Assembly: GCF_001668615.1 (NCBI RefSeq)
Contig: NZ_LZMC01000055.1
Coordinates: 1 to 64,000 of the forward strand
Origin: Mycobacterium sp. 1274761.0
Lineage (GTDB): Bacteria; Actinomycetota; Actinomycetes; Mycobacteriales; Mycobacteriaceae
Length of the DNA: 64,000 bases
Direction of reading: 5' to 3'
Shown here: piece after piece, positions 43,254 to 52,476 of the stretch
Layout of the letters: each line of letters begins with the position of its first letter
Numbering within the stretch: position 1 is the stretch's first letter
Translations under genes and position numbers: made by a program
Notes under the pieces: model-generated
Databases searched by the model: none
What the model was told of the DNA's origin: nothing
What the model saw: only the letters and a program-made list of their open reading frames with translations

Positions 43254-44015
43254 ATGGTTCGAGAAGTTCTCGTCACAGGCGCCACCGGCACGCTCGGCCA
43301 CCGAGTGGTTTGCGAGGCAACGGAAGCCGGCCACAAGGTTCGTGCATTGAGCCGCAAGCCCCACGTCGGCTACACCGGCATCAACTGGGCGCAGGGCGAT
43401 CTGCTCAGCGGCGACGGCATCGACACCGCGCTCGAGGGCATCGACACCGTCATTCACTGCGCCACCCAGCCCACCGGCGGCAAGGACGTCGTCGCCGCCA
43501 CTCAGCTCATCTCGGCCGCGCGCCGTGCCGGAACCACGAACATCCTCTACGTGTCGATCGTCGGGATCGACCGCATTCCCCTCCCCTACTACAAGACCAA
43601 GCTCCGCGTCGAGGAAGCATTGGCCGGATCTGGGCTGGGGCACACGATCATTCGCGTCACCCAGTTTCACGACCTCATCGCGACGATGTTCTCGGCCCAA
43701 CGGTTCTCGCCGGCGTTGCTCGCGTTCAAGGGCGCGCGCTTCCAACCCATCGACACTCGCGACGTCGCGACCCACCTCGTCTCTCTCATCGACAACGGGC
43801 CGGCGGGACGCGCCGATGACATCGGCGGCCCCTCGGTGTTCGCCCACACCGAGCTCGGGCGCATGTACTTGAAGGCACGCGGCAGCCGCCGGCCTGTCCT
43901 GCCGTTACCCGTGCCGGGAGGCATCGGCGCCGGGCTACGATCCGGCGCCAACCTCGTTCCCGCAAACCCGGTAGGGAGTATCGGTTTCGCCGAGTACCTC
44001 GCGCCAACTACATGA
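43254..44015 (+). CDS. Atypical short-chain dehydrogenase / NmrA-like NAD(P)-binding protein
   Basis: 253 residues. VLVTGATGTLGHRVVCEATEAGHKVRALSRKP is the GxxGxxG dinucleotide site of atypical SDRs. VSIVGIDRIPLPYYKTKLRVEE carries a YxxxK. The middle HTIIRVTQFHDLIATMFSAQRFSP is typical of the family in actinobacteria. It is probably a cytosolic NAD(P)H-dependent reductase or a redox-sensing protein. The substrate is unknown. Confidence 0.87.
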   Translation: MVREVLVTGATGTLGHRVVCEATEAGHKVRALSRKPHVGYTGINWAQGDLLSGDGIDTALEGIDTVIHCATQPTGGKDVVAATQLISAARRAGTTNILYVSIVGIDRIPLPYYKTKLRVEEALAGSGLGHTIIRVTQFHDLIATMFSAQRFSPALLAFKGARFQPIDTRDVATHLVSLIDNGPAGRADDIGGPSVFAHTELGRMYLKARGSRRPVLPLPVPGGIGAGLRSGANLVPANPVGSIGFAEYLAPTT

Positions 44016-44058
44016 TCTTCCTGTGCATACCTATTCCCGCGTCGTAGGCTCACTACCG

Positions 44059-44640
44059 ATGAGCACACCAGCGTCGCGAAACCGATCGGAGCCCGCCGCG
44101 GACACCGATCGGATCCAGGCAGCCCACCTCCTCGCCGACGCCGCAGCCCAAGGCCGCCTCCCGATGACCGAATACGAGAACCGGCTGACCAAGGCGTACG
44201 CCGCGAAAACCTACGACGAGCTGGAACGTCTGAGCGCAGACCTGCCGGGCGCGGCCTCCACCACCCGCCGAGGGGCACCGCCTCACCCGGCTCCCTCGAC
44301 CCTGCTGCTGGCGATCATGAGCGGATTCGAGCGCCGCGGCCGCTGGAACGTGCCCCGAAAACTCACGACCTTCACCCTCTGGGGCGGCGGGGTCATCGAT
44401 CTGCGCTACGCCGACTTCACCTCTCCCGAGGTCGAGATTCACACCTACTCGATCATGGGCGGCCAGACGATACTGGTGCCGCCCGAAGTGAACGTCGAGC
44501 TCAGCGGCCGCGGGATCATGGGCTCATTCGACCAACTCCAGTTCGGCAAGGGTGTGGCCGGCGCCCCGCGCGTGAGGGTTCGCGGCTTCTCGCTCTGGGG
44601 CAAGGTGGCCGTCAAACGCAAGAAGCGCAAGACGAGCTAA
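44059..44640 (+). CDS. DUF1707 protein with LiaF-like C-terminus (Rv0966c-like)
   Basis: 193 residues from ATG 44059; the frame opens earlier at 44023. The DUF1707 domain is DTDRIQAAHLLADAAAQGRLPMTEYENRLTKAYAAKTYDELERLSADLP. A short linker and a beta-rich segment follow (TTFTLWGGGVIDLRYADFTSPEVEIHTYSIMGGQTILVPP), the fold found in cell-wall stress proteins of LiaF type. No membrane helix is seen. It matches Rv0966c by domain and position. The role is unknown, perhaps in the envelope response. Confidence 0.8.
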   Translation: MSTPASRNRSEPAADTDRIQAAHLLADAAAQGRLPMTEYENRLTKAYAAKTYDELERLSADLPGAASTTRRGAPPHPAPSTLLLAIMSGFERRGRWNVPRKLTTFTLWGGGVIDLRYADFTSPEVEIHTYSIMGGQTILVPPEVNVELSGRGIMGSFDQLQFGKGVAGAPRVRVRGFSLWGKVAVKRKKRKTS

Positions 44641-44664
44641 AGACCGGATACTTCCGGCGGCGGT

Positions 44665-45216
44665 TTAGGTGCACTGCCGGAAACCGAACACCGGCGCTCC
44701 ACTGCTCGGGTCACCTTTCAAGTTGCATTCGCGGACGGGAAGAACGTTGCCCAGTCGGTCGGCGGGCGACGTGTTCACAACACCCTTGAACGAACCGTTC
44801 GAGCCGGTGCCGACGGTGTATTCGTACTTGCCGGTCTTGTCGTTGTACTCGAGATCACCCCTCGTGCCGAATGTCTGGTGATATCCGGTGCCCAGCGGAG
44901 AGTCATCGAGAGTCTTGTTGATCTGCGTCGATTGGTTGAAGACCGAGTCACCGAACTGCTGAGCCGCGCGAAGACCCGGCGCAGGGTTCTTCAAATCGGG
45001 ACGCCCTACTGAGTTGCCCGGCGTTTCGGGGTTGATCTGTGTGTCGGCCTTGTCCAGATTGACGTCAGTCAACGCTGCCGCCATACCGGCCGGCGCGAAA
45101 GCGGCAAATGTCCCGCCCGCGGCTAAGCCGCCGATAAGGGTCCTCGCACGGACGGATCGTTCAGACATGCGCCGATGCTTTGCCAACTGCCGAGTGCCCT
45201 TCATGAAAGCAGCCAC
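44665..45216 (-). CDS. Secreted protein of unknown family
   Basis: 183 residues from GTG 45216 (or ATG 45204). A basic N-terminus and hydrophobic stretch (TLIGGLAAGGTFAAFAPAGMAAA) form a signal peptide. The mature part is polar, with DNLKNPAPGLRAAQQFGDSVFNQSTQINKTLDD-like helices, a GTRGDLEYNDKTGKYEY segment, and two Cys near the end. No family is recognised. It converges on the DUF1707 gene. Confidence 0.75.
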   Translation of the reverse strand: MAAFMKGTRQLAKHRRMSERSVRARTLIGGLAAGGTFAAFAPAGMAAALTDVNLDKADTQINPETPGNSVGRPDLKNPAPGLRAAQQFGDSVFNQSTQINKTLDDSPLGTGYHQTFGTRGDLEYNDKTGKYEYTVGTGSNGSFKGVVNTSPADRLGNVLPVRECNLKGDPSSGAPVFGFRQCT

Positions 45217-45373
45217 CCCTCAGGCGGCTTGATCAGATGAACGTAACGCACCCGCCTTCAGTTGTCCTGCGCAAATGCGTGCCATCCGAACGCGATACTC
45301 GGCCGCGCCCAAACTCTTATCCACAGTTGCGCTTCTATCCACAACCTTCCCACGCACAGTGTTGTTGGAACAC

Positions 45374-46495
45374 ATGTTCGAATACCGTGGTGGTGTGAAG
45401 AGCACGCAGCAACACGAGATCCGCGCCGCACTCGATGCAGTCGACGCGGCTTACGCACGGCTGCGCGCCGCCACCAGCGACTCCGTCGGCAACGCGTTCC
45501 GGGTGGAAGTCGCCGAACGGCTGGAAACCCAGCACCGGGTCAACCGCGGGCAGATGTACCGGTTCTTCGGTGAGCTCATCGACCCGCCCGACGGAGCCGA
45601 CGACCCCGACCTGCCTGCGGGCACCGTGATGTGCAAGCTGCTCTGGCAGCGGCTGCGCATCACTTCGGGCGACGTCAAACACCGGCTCGCGATCGCCGCC
45701 CGTATCCGGCCCCGCCGGTCGCTGACCGGTCCATCGCTGTCTCCTGAGCTGCCCCGGCTGGCCGAAGCCGTCGAGAGCGGGGGCATCGAGGAGAAACACA
45801 TCGACGCGGTCTGCAGAGGCATAGACGAACTACCAGCGGCCCTACATCACAAGAAAGACATCACCGAGCGCATCCTGGTGGCGCACTCGCAAAAGCAAGA
45901 CGCCAACTACGTCGCGAAACTGGCCCGCGACATCGCCGAGCACCTCAACCCCGACACGGAGTTCGACGAACAAGATCGCAGGCGCCGCAGCGGAATCAGG
46001 ATGGGCCGCCAACGCGCGGACGGCATGAGTTACCTCAGCGGCTGGGTCGACCCCGAAACCCGCTCCTACATCGAAGCCGCAGATGCCGCTGTCCGCCCCG
46101 GCCGCCACCAAGCCGAGGCCGACGGGCATGTCGAGGTTCAGCCCGACGCCCGCAGCGCCCCACAACGCCTGCACGACGCGATCAAGCTCGGCCTGCGCGC
46201 TGCGATCTCCGCCGGTGCCTACGGCCAACATCGCGGGCTACCCCTCACCGTCATCGCCACCACCACCCTCGCGGAGTTGAACCGAGCCGCCCACGCCGTC
46301 AACAACCCATCGATCCCGATGCCGCCGGCGGCACGCACCGGCGGCGGGTCCACGATTCCGATGCGCGATCTGATCCGCATGGCCGCCAACGCGATCCACT
46401 ACCTCGCAGTGTTCGACGACCATTCCAACCGGCCCCTGTATCTGGGCCGCACCAAACGCATCGCCACCGCCGACCAACGCATCATCTGCTACGCC
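45374..46495 (+). pseudogene. DUF222/HNH (REP13E12-type) gene, 5' part interrupted by the phiRv1-like element
   Basis: From ATG 45374 to codon 374 the frame is a DUF222 protein (MFEYRGGVKSTQQHEIRAALDAVDAAY through LYLGRTKRIATADQRIICYA). At 46493-46495 the family sequence stops abruptly. The open frame then continues into unrelated element DNA, overlapping the integrase start. The missing HNH domain lies intact at 55814-56092. Joined at the shared CGCC the two parts give one 466-codon protein. REP13E12 genes are the known target of phiRv1. Confidence 0.93.
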
Positions 46496-46518
46496 TACTA
46501 CTGTGCGACTGACATACT
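46494..46518. other. attL half-site of the serine integrase
   Basis: Core CC (46494-46495) is followed by TACT and the phage arm ACTGTGCGACTGACATACT. Its inner motif ACTGTGC is the exact reverse complement of GCACAGT beside attR, and its outer ATACT mirrors AGTAT there. This is the two-motif arm of a serine-integrase attP. Confidence 0.82.
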
Positions 46519-46524
46519 GGTTGT

Positions 46525-47994
46525 ATGGGTACAGCACGCAGCACAAAGTCGCAGCTCAGAGCGGCGATCTATACGCGCATCTCCGCAGATCAGACGGGCG
46601 AACGCCTCGGCGTCACCCGTCAGCTAGAGGACTGTCTGGCGCTGGCCGACCAGCTCGGCTGGGAGGTTGTCGCCCGATTCGATGACAACGACATCAGCGC
46701 GTTCAACGGCAAAACCCGCCCAGGGTTCGAGTCACTGCTCGATGCCATGAAACGCGGCGAGATCAATGCGCTGATCTGCTGGCACACCGACAGGCTGTAC
46801 CGGTCGATGAAAGATTTGGAACGGCTCATCGACATCGCCGATACCGCGCAGGTGGCGATCCGCACCGTCAACGGCGGTGACCTCGACCTGTCCAACAGTT
46901 CGGGCCGCATGATGGCCCGTATCCTCGGGTCGGTGAGTCGCGCCGAATCTGAGCACAAAGGCGAACGGCAGCGACGGGCCAACATCCAGCGGGCAGAGGC
47001 GGGAACGTGGCGCACCGTCAACCGCCCGTTCGGCTACACCACGACCGGTGAACCCTTGGAGCCGGAAGCGACAGCGTTTCGCGCCGCCGTGCACGACGTC
47101 CTGGCGGGCAAGAGCCTCCGCAAAGTGTCGATGGAATGGAACGCGGCCGGGCTGAAAACCACGCTGGCGGGTAAGCAACGAACCGAAAAAGGTCTAACGA
47201 AAATCAACAGCGGCCAGTGGAACTCTCAACGCGTCCGGCGGCTGTTGATGAATCCGCGCTATGCCGGTCTGATGGTGCACCGCGACAAAGAAATCGGGGC
47301 AGGCGATTGGACGCCGCTGATCGATGTTGACACCCATCGCGGGTTGGTCGCCTATCTGAGCGAACCGACACGCAGAAAATGCACATCGTTTGAGCGCAAA
47401 TACATGGGTGCCGGTGTGTATGTCTGCGGGCGCTGCGGCGGGCCGATGAAGTCAGCGATGCCGGGTGGTCGCAAAAGCTCCGCGTACGTGTGCCGAGACC
47501 ATGCACACGTGCTGAGAGGTGGCCAAGTGTTGGACGACTTTGTGAGCGAAATCGTGGTGCGCCGACTGTCGCAACCCGACGCACATTTGTTGCTGGACAG
47601 CACCGAGATTGATGTCGACGGCTTGCAGACCGAACGGGCTGGGTTGCAAGCCCGACTCGATGAGCTAGCCGACGCGTTCGCCGAAGGTGACATCAACGCC
47701 AGTCAGTTGCGCACCGGCACCGCCAAACTCCGCTCCAAACTTGCGGTCATCGACTCCCAGCTGTCCGACGCTGCCCGTCACGACCCGGTGGCTGGTTTGA
47801 TCGCCGACCGCAAGCGTGTGCAGCAGCACTGGGATGACGCCTCTGCGTCGATTCGCGGGCAGGTGATTGATGCGTTGATGACGGTCACAATCCTGCCGCT
47901 GCCGAAAGGTCGGCGCACTGATCAGCTGACACCCGCCCGTATCGCCGAGCTTGAACGCGACGGGCAGTATGTGCGCATCGACTGGAAGCGTTGA
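46525..47994 (+). CDS. Large serine recombinase (integrase)
   Basis: 489 residues. The catalytic domain is AAIYTRISADQTGERLGVTRQLEDC with nucleophile Ser20, and HTDRLYRSMKDLERLID has the active Arg. A recombinase domain (RPFGYTT..., LRKVSMEWNAAGLKT) follows. A zinc ribbon (YVCGRCGGPMKSAMPGG, YVCRDHAHV) and a C-terminal coiled coil (LQTERAGLQARLDELADAF) complete it. It integrates and, with a directionality factor, excises the element. Length and N-terminus resemble the phiRv1 integrase Rv1586c. ATG 46525 lies just inside attL. Confidence 0.95.
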   Translation: MGTARSTKSQLRAAIYTRISADQTGERLGVTRQLEDCLALADQLGWEVVARFDDNDISAFNGKTRPGFESLLDAMKRGEINALICWHTDRLYRSMKDLERLIDIADTAQVAIRTVNGGDLDLSNSSGRMMARILGSVSRAESEHKGERQRRANIQRAEAGTWRTVNRPFGYTTTGEPLEPEATAFRAAVHDVLAGKSLRKVSMEWNAAGLKTTLAGKQRTEKGLTKINSGQWNSQRVRRLLMNPRYAGLMVHRDKEIGAGDWTPLIDVDTHRGLVAYLSEPTRRKCTSFERKYMGAGVYVCGRCGGPMKSAMPGGRKSSAYVCRDHAHVLRGGQVLDDFVSEIVVRRLSQPDAHLLLDSTEIDVDGLQTERAGLQARLDELADAFAEGDINASQLRTGTAKLRSKLAVIDSQLSDAARHDPVAGLIADRKRVQQHWDDASASIRGQVIDALMTVTILPLPKGRRTDQLTPARIAELERDGQYVRIDWKR

Positions 47995-48360
47995 TTTCCG
48001 AGCCCCCAGCGCGCGCCAGCCGCCCGTCCGCCGCTCGCGAACGGGTTTGATCTTGCATGCTGCTGGCAACGTCGTTCAGTAGACGGTGGGTGGGCAGAGC
48101 TTTGTACGTTGTGAATCTGTCATGGTTGGGGGCCGCAACCTCTACCCGCCGTTCAAGGTGACCGCGCAGACCGGCCCACGGGTGTTGAGACAACAGCACC
48201 AACCTGGCGGTCGCCGTCCCCCTCAAACTGACCCACCCTGGCTCGCGGCACCCAGCGCGTCTGTAGCTAGCCAGCACAGACTGTGCACGTCACCGTCATT
48301 GGTGACACACCTAGCGCGCAGCCTTCATACGGCGCATCGAGTGGATTAGCGTTCGCCGTT
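47995..48360. other. Gap between integrase and HEPN-like gene
   Basis: This 366-bp stretch has no convincing gene or strong hairpin. GTG at 48283 could start the next protein earlier, but no Shine-Dalgarno decides. Nothing else is identified. Confidence 0.35.
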
Positions 48361-49152
48361 ATGGACGAACCGTCAGGTCCCGGCGCCCCGCGGAACACCC
48401 CGCCGGAGGGATTCGCAGTCCCCCCGTCGTTCCGCTTCGAAGCGTCGGTCACCGTACGCAACTACCTCACCAATCAACAGCTGTGGACGGCGAGGCGTGA
48501 AGCATGGCTGTGCGGCAAGCGTGAGGACACGCTAGTTGCCGCTGGCAACAACAACGTCGACAGGTTGCACCGGTCCCACGCGATCATGGCCATCTTCTCG
48601 GCCGTCGCTTTCTTGGAAGCGTTTGTTAATGCGATCTGGCAGGACGCCTCCGAAAAAGCACCGGGTCAGCACAGCTCGTACACCGAGGGTATCCCTGACG
48701 CCGGGATGGCGACGATGCGCGAGTTGTGGAATGGCAAAGACGGGGCCGAACGCATGATGAGCGTGCTTAGCAAGTTTCAACTGGCGCTGGTGTGCGCGGG
48801 TCATGATCGCATGGAGGACAACGCGGAGCCGTTTCAGAGTGTCGACATACTTGTCGACCTGCGAAATACCTTAGTGCACTTCAAACCACACACACAGGGC
48901 GATCCTGAGGAAGTTGGACGCCGTCTACGGAAACTGGTGGCTGGCCTCGAATCGAAGATCACGCCCGAGCGCCAGAATCGGCAGAACGTATCTGGCTGGT
49001 ATCCGAACAAGGTACTCGGTGCGGGGTGCGCCGCTTGGGCGTGCGACTCGGCTATAGCGTTCGCGAGGGATTGGCATGCTCGCATGGGGTTGAACCACGA
49101 CTTTGAGGAGCGTTACCTGTTGCCATCGGAACCATTCCAGGTAGACGACTGA
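48361..49152 (+). CDS. HEPN-like cargo protein of unknown function
   Basis: 263 residues from ATG 48361 (289 from GTG 48283). It is mostly helical: HAIMAIFSAVAFLEAFVNAIWQDA, LSKFQLALVCAGHD, then VDILVDLRNTLVHFKPH, where RNTLVH fits the RX4-6H motif of HEPN domains. HEPN proteins are often RNases in toxin-antitoxin, abortive-infection and CRISPR systems, or inactive scaffolds. The gene sits alone on the + strand beside the integrase, a usual place for cargo. No antitoxin is seen next to it. The assignment rests on motif and pattern only. Confidence 0.55.
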   Translation: MDEPSGPGAPRNTPPEGFAVPPSFRFEASVTVRNYLTNQQLWTARREAWLCGKREDTLVAAGNNNVDRLHRSHAIMAIFSAVAFLEAFVNAIWQDASEKAPGQHSSYTEGIPDAGMATMRELWNGKDGAERMMSVLSKFQLALVCAGHDRMEDNAEPFQSVDILVDLRNTLVHFKPHTQGDPEEVGRRLRKLVAGLESKITPERQNRQNVSGWYPNKVLGAGCAAWACDSAIAFARDWHARMGLNHDFEERYLLPSEPFQVDD

Positions 49153-49324
49153 GACTTCGGGGTCTATAGAACCCGAAGTTAAGTCATGCCGTCGTCCCGC
49201 GATCTTCTCGCGAAACACGCCCTCCATCCCGCTGAGCGGGACAGCATGGCGGACGGCGGCAAGGCGTATCGAATATAAATTTCGCTCTGTACGAACGAGT
49301 TTCGTTGGAGCTACCCTGCCAGCC

Positions 49325-49507
49325 ATGACCACCTGGTATGACATCGCCGACCAGCTCACGCCCGCGCAGGTTGCCGAACTGCGAGACATCGAGCGGCAAG
49401 GGCGTTCGCCGGACAGAATGCTGATGTACGCGCGCTACTACGCCGCATTAAACCTTGAGTACATCACCGGCTGGCCAGAGCCGACCCCGCCGCCGCCGGG
49501 CTGGTGA
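49325..49507 (+). CDS. 60-residue hypothetical protein
   Basis: Encodes MTTWYDIADQLTPAQVAELR followed by a helix and a Pro-rich end (GWPEPTPPPPGW). A GGAG lies 14 bases upstream of ATG, rather far. The amphipathic first helix looks real. It is the last + strand gene before the capsid-side genes. No family is recognised. Confidence 0.5.
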   Translation: MTTWYDIADQLTPAQVAELRDIERQGRSPDRMLMYARYYAALNLEYITGWPEPTPPPPGW

Positions 49508-49519
49508 TGTTGAGCGCGG

Positions 49520-49693
49520 TTAGGTCCGTTTCGCGATGGCCAGCAGCGACGCCGCGATGGATTCCAGCAGCGAAGGAACGCAGTCGCGGGTGGCGTTGGT
49601 GCGGGCGTCATCCAACGAGTGCTGCGCGCGCTGGATCAATTCCCATGCGGTATCAATGTGGTCGAGGTTGTCGATGTCTATGTGTGTGCACAT
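49520..49693 (-). CDS. 57-residue hypothetical protein downstream of the capsid gene
   Basis: From ATG 49693: MCTHIDIDNLDHIDTAWELI, then two helices (QRAQHSLDDARTNATRDC and LLESIAASLLAIAKR). It is on the capsid strand, 83 bp after the capsid stop, with a CGGGGTC/GACCCCG inverted repeat between. The ribosome binding site is weak. No family is recognised. Confidence 0.5.
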   Translation of the reverse strand: MCTHIDIDNLDHIDTAWELIQRAQHSLDDARTNATRDCVPSLLESIAASLLAIAKRT

Positions 49694-49775
49694 GATTCGT
49701 CGTTTTCCGGTGTGAACCCTGTGCGGGGCCGGGGTCAATAGGAGGGAAGCCCCCGACCCCGCAGAGGTGGCTCAC

Positions 49776-51221
49776 TTATGCCTGCAACAACCTGAAGGCG
49801 TTATCGACAACGCTGTCCGAACCTGTTCTCGCCCATAAGAACATGCCACGCTGGCCGGTCGGCCTGCGGTTGGCACCAAACAGATTTGGGATCAACTCCA
49901 AGGTGCTCGGGAAGCGGTCGACAATTACGAAGTGCTCAAACGAGCCGTACACCAAGACGTAATTGGTTTGCCCAGCGTCGATCACCGAATCCATGTTGGA
50001 CAGCTCGTTTGCTGTGCGGCCCAGCAGTGTTGCCGGGTTGTCGTGCAAACCGGGGAACCGTAACGCACCGTTGGCGGTCTCCATCTGACGCAACATGTTG
50101 TGAATCGGCAGTGCCGCACACCATTGCGCATTCGTGGAAAACCTTGGCGGCAAAGCATTTTGGAGTGCGTACACGTCGCCCGCCACCAGCGTATCGGGGG
50201 TTGCGGTGTTGACGACCACCGTTGGTGACGACGCCGCCAACGCTGTGATGATGCCGGTTGGTTGGCCAGTGCCGCTGCCCGTGGTGTACGCGGTCGCTGA
50301 CAATTGGTCGAGTCCGTCGACCAGCAGCTTGCCTATCTCTTGTGTGAAATTGGTGGCGTCCTGCGCGATCTCGTAGGAGAACGGGATAAACGCCGACTGC
50401 TTGAAAACGGGAATGCTCGGCTGTGCAAAAGTCGGGCTAGCGTCGGACGCTTCCGCTGCCTCAGCCAGCCATTCGGCGGTGACACCAGCGCTAGTGACGC
50501 CGTTCCACGTGTCGCTGACCGTCTGCACCACCCTTGAGATTTGACGTAGCGGGTTCACGTTGCCCGCGCTGGTGATCAGCACAGCCGGATCAAGCTGTAA
50601 CGGACTGAGATAGCCACCCGCACTATCGACGGTGGATAGGGCGCGGGTTTCGGCTCGCAGCTGTTCGACCCGCCGGAACGCCTCCTGCTCCTGCGGTGTC
50701 CACAACAGGTGACCACGGTTCGGGTCGGCGACCAACCTGGAAAACGCCTTCAGGTAGTCGCGGCTGCCCGTGGCCTGCACCACGCGCGCTGTCCAGTCCT
50801 GCTCGATTGGGCTGCCGGTGCGGGTAAGCGCCTCAACAGCTTCGGCGCTACGCGCGGGCAGCTGGTTGCCGTCGACCAGGCCATCCAACACACGCATCGC
50901 GGCGGTGCGCTGACCGCGCATGTGTGGACGTGGGCCGTCGTCGTCGTCGTTGCCCGTCGTTGAATCCCGCTCGGTGCCGGGGATCACCCGGTAGCCGCCG
51001 CTGTCACCGTTGCGCCCAACACTGGCGAGCTGGTGCCGTCGCTCCAAAGTCTCGCGGCGCCGATTGGTGGCGTCGAACTCGTCTCGGAGGCTTATAAATT
51101 CCTGCTCGTCCCGCTTGCTCAAGCGGTGCTTACCGCTCAGCTGTTCCAGCCGCTCGGCGATTGAATGAAGTCGGTCAACCGCCTCCGAGTGGGTGAGTCG
51201 GCGAATTTCGTCGGTGTCCAT
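49776..51221 (-). CDS. HK97-type major capsid protein
   Basis: 481 residues. An N-terminal coiled coil of ~75 residues and a disordered acidic linker (TTGNDDDDGPRP) precede the capsid fold, typical of a scaffolding delta domain. The fold begins around ALSTVDSAGGYLSPLQLDP (the usual N-arm entry), with ITSAGNVNPLRQISRVVQT, PVFKQSAFIPFSYEIAQDATNF and a late RRPTGQRGMFLWARTG. It would form the element's shell. No protease, portal or terminase is nearby, unlike a full phage; phiRv1 also has an HK97-type capsid. ATG follows TAGGAG. Confidence 0.9.
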   Translation of the reverse strand: MDTDEIRRLTHSEAVDRLHSIAERLEQLSGKHRLSKRDEQEFISLRDEFDATNRRRETLERRHQLASVGRNGDSGGYRVIPGTERDSTTGNDDDDGPRPHMRGQRTAAMRVLDGLVDGNQLPARSAEAVEALTRTGSPIEQDWTARVVQATGSRDYLKAFSRLVADPNRGHLLWTPQEQEAFRRVEQLRAETRALSTVDSAGGYLSPLQLDPAVLITSAGNVNPLRQISRVVQTVSDTWNGVTSAGVTAEWLAEAAEASDASPTFAQPSIPVFKQSAFIPFSYEIAQDATNFTQEIGKLLVDGLDQLSATAYTTGSGTGQPTGIITALAASSPTVVVNTATPDTLVAGDVYALQNALPPRFSTNAQWCAALPIHNMLRQMETANGALRFPGLHDNPATLLGRTANELSNMDSVIDAGQTNYVLVYGSFEHFVIVDRFPSTLELIPNLFGANRRPTGQRGMFLWARTGSDSVVDNAFRLLQA

Positions 51222-51269
51222 AAGTCATATCTCCTAAGAATCAAAACGCATTTCGGGGAAAGGCCGATT

Positions 51270-51317
51270 CCCCCGCCCGCGCGGCCAGAAAGGATTAAGA
51301 CACCGCGCAGGCGGGGG
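51270..51317. other. Strong hairpin in the capsid-gene leader
   Basis: CCCCCGCCCGCGCGG pairs at 14 of 15 positions with CCGCGCAGGCGGGGG around an 18-base loop, 48 bp upstream of the capsid start. A second small stem (GGTCTC-AG-GAGACC) lies further upstream. There is no T run, so it is a structured mRNA leader or weak terminator rather than a classical terminator. The surrounding 51222-51482 shows no credible gene. Confidence 0.5.
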
Positions 51318-51482
51318 TAGACCGGCCAATAAGGCCGTGAAAACGCTGGTCGCTGGCTCTTGAATCCCTTGGAGGGAACGCGGTCTCAGGAGACCGGGCG
51401 GCGCTACCTGCGTGTGGCGCGGCACCCCTCTCGGGCCACCGGGCCGGGGACGGGTGTGCGTCTCTAGAACACACACGCATCC

Positions 51483-51584
51483 TTAACTCTGAAGATTACC
51501 ACCGTCTTCGGGGTAAAACTCATCCCACAGCTCGCCGTGCTCGTCGTAGTGCTCGGCTTCGCTCAGCGGCGTATTCTCAGTCAT
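51483..51584 (-). CDS. 33-residue acidic protein overlapping the HTH gene
   Basis: ATG 51584 overlaps the stop of the HTH gene (ATGA), giving MTENTPLSEAEHYDEHGELW plus an acidic end with Tyr and Pro. The coupling overlap and the non-random composition support it. No family is recognised. Confidence 0.5.
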   Translation of the reverse strand: MTENTPLSEAEHYDEHGELWDEFYPEDGGNLQS

Positions 51585-51811
51585 TTGCCCAACCACCTTC
51601 GCAGTGTTCGCGACCGCGCGATGCCCAGCTGCGCGGCTATCTGGACCTCTGACTGACCGGCAGCGGCGGCGTCGCGAGCGGCTGCCATCGCGTTCTGGGT
51701 CGCCACTGCTAGTGCTTGACGGGCAAGTGTTAGCTCCGCGCTCACAGCGCAAAGCCGCAGGTCAGTGTCGCTGACCGGATGTATCTCCCGCATCTTGGCC
51801 ATGTTGCTCAT
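51581..51811 (-). CDS. Small helix-turn-helix protein
   Basis: 76 residues from ATG 51811 (MSNMAKMREIHPVSDTDLRL). A long Ala-rich helix is followed by a helix-turn-helix (AAGQSEVQIAAQLGIARSRTLRRWLGK) like those of resolvase tails. It probably binds DNA, perhaps regulating the capsid-side operon. The frame opens further upstream, but that sequence is low-quality coding. It is coupled to the 33-residue gene. Confidence 0.65.
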   Translation of the reverse strand: MSNMAKMREIHPVSDTDLRLCAVSAELTLARQALAVATQNAMAAARDAAAAGQSEVQIAAQLGIARSRTLRRWLGK

Positions 51812-52024
51812 GCTACACCCGATTCTAGTGGTCATTAAGGCATGGAATTCGTTGGCACACAACGTAACCCCCTCTTCCAGCGCCCATTGGCCCGTCAAGG
51901 GGGTTTTGCAATTTTGAGACGGCATATGCCGAGACGACGGGTCGTTCACTCCTGAGCTGCCTCCCTCGATTGACTCCTCCCCCCCTTCTCGGGTGGCTTT
52001 GGGCCGCAATGGATTCCGGGGCGG

Positions 52025-52351
52025 TCATCGTAGCCTCGTCTTGCCGCGCTGCGCCTCTGCGCGCGTCTTCCGGTCATGACATGGGTGGCAGAGCGACTGC
52101 AGATTTTCCCATGCCCACTCGTCGCCGCCTTCGGCGAGCGGCACGATGTGGTCGACGGTGACCGCTGGTCGCCTGCATCCCGGCCATTGACATCGTGGGT
52201 TGGCGTTGAGTTTGGCGGCGCGCAACCGCTGACCGCGTGCACCGCGCGATGCTCTGGGCTTGGTGCCTTCCCACGCCGGTCGGCACGGGCACCGCCTGCC
52301 GGTGAAAGCTTTTCGGCAACGGGCACAGATTCGGGGTGCTGCGCTGGGCAT
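52025..52351 (-). CDS. HNH endonuclease
   Basis: 108 residues. A zinc-binding Cys pair at the start (RICARCRKAF, CPCRPAWEG) is followed by the HNH core CQWPGCRRPAVTVDHIVPLAEGGDEWAWENLQSLCHPCHDRKT, with the DH dyad, Asn and final CxxC-like zinc site. Small phage HNH nucleases often sit by terminase/capsid genes and assist packaging; here no terminase is present. ATG overlaps the stop of the 41-residue gene (TGATG). Confidence 0.92.
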   Translation of the reverse strand: MPSAAPRICARCRKAFTGRRCPCRPAWEGTKPRASRGARGQRLRAAKLNANPRCQWPGCRRPAVTVDHIVPLAEGGDEWAWENLQSLCHPCHDRKTRAEAQRGKTRLR

Positions 52352-52476
52352 CAGCGCCTCCGCAACCGAAGCTCAAGCCGAACCATCGGGTCGATCACGG
52401 TTCGCACATACAGCTTGAACAGCCACGAGTGGCGATGCCCGTCGATGAGGCTGTTGCCGCACAGTTGGCAGGTCAT
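52351..52476 (-). CDS. 41-residue protein with CxxC
   Basis: MTCQLCGNSLIDGHRHSWLF followed by an Arg-rich end (ELRLRRR). The CxxC with nearby His could bind zinc. It overlaps both neighbours (ATGA with the 105-residue gene, TGATG with HNH), strong evidence for translation as part of the operon. Confidence 0.65.
   Translation of the reverse strand: MTCQLCGNSLIDGHRHSWLFKLYVRTVIDPMVRLELRLRRR

Noticed and set aside
46496..46627. C-terminal continuation of the DUF222 frame into the element
   Set aside because: After 46495 the frame overlaps the integrase start in another phase and no longer resembles DUF222; it is read-through, not the native end.
51234..51480. Two minus-strand frames (80 and 61 codons) upstream of the capsid gene
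   Set aside because: They run through the strong hairpin, have Pro/Arg-rich random composition and no Shine-Dalgarno.
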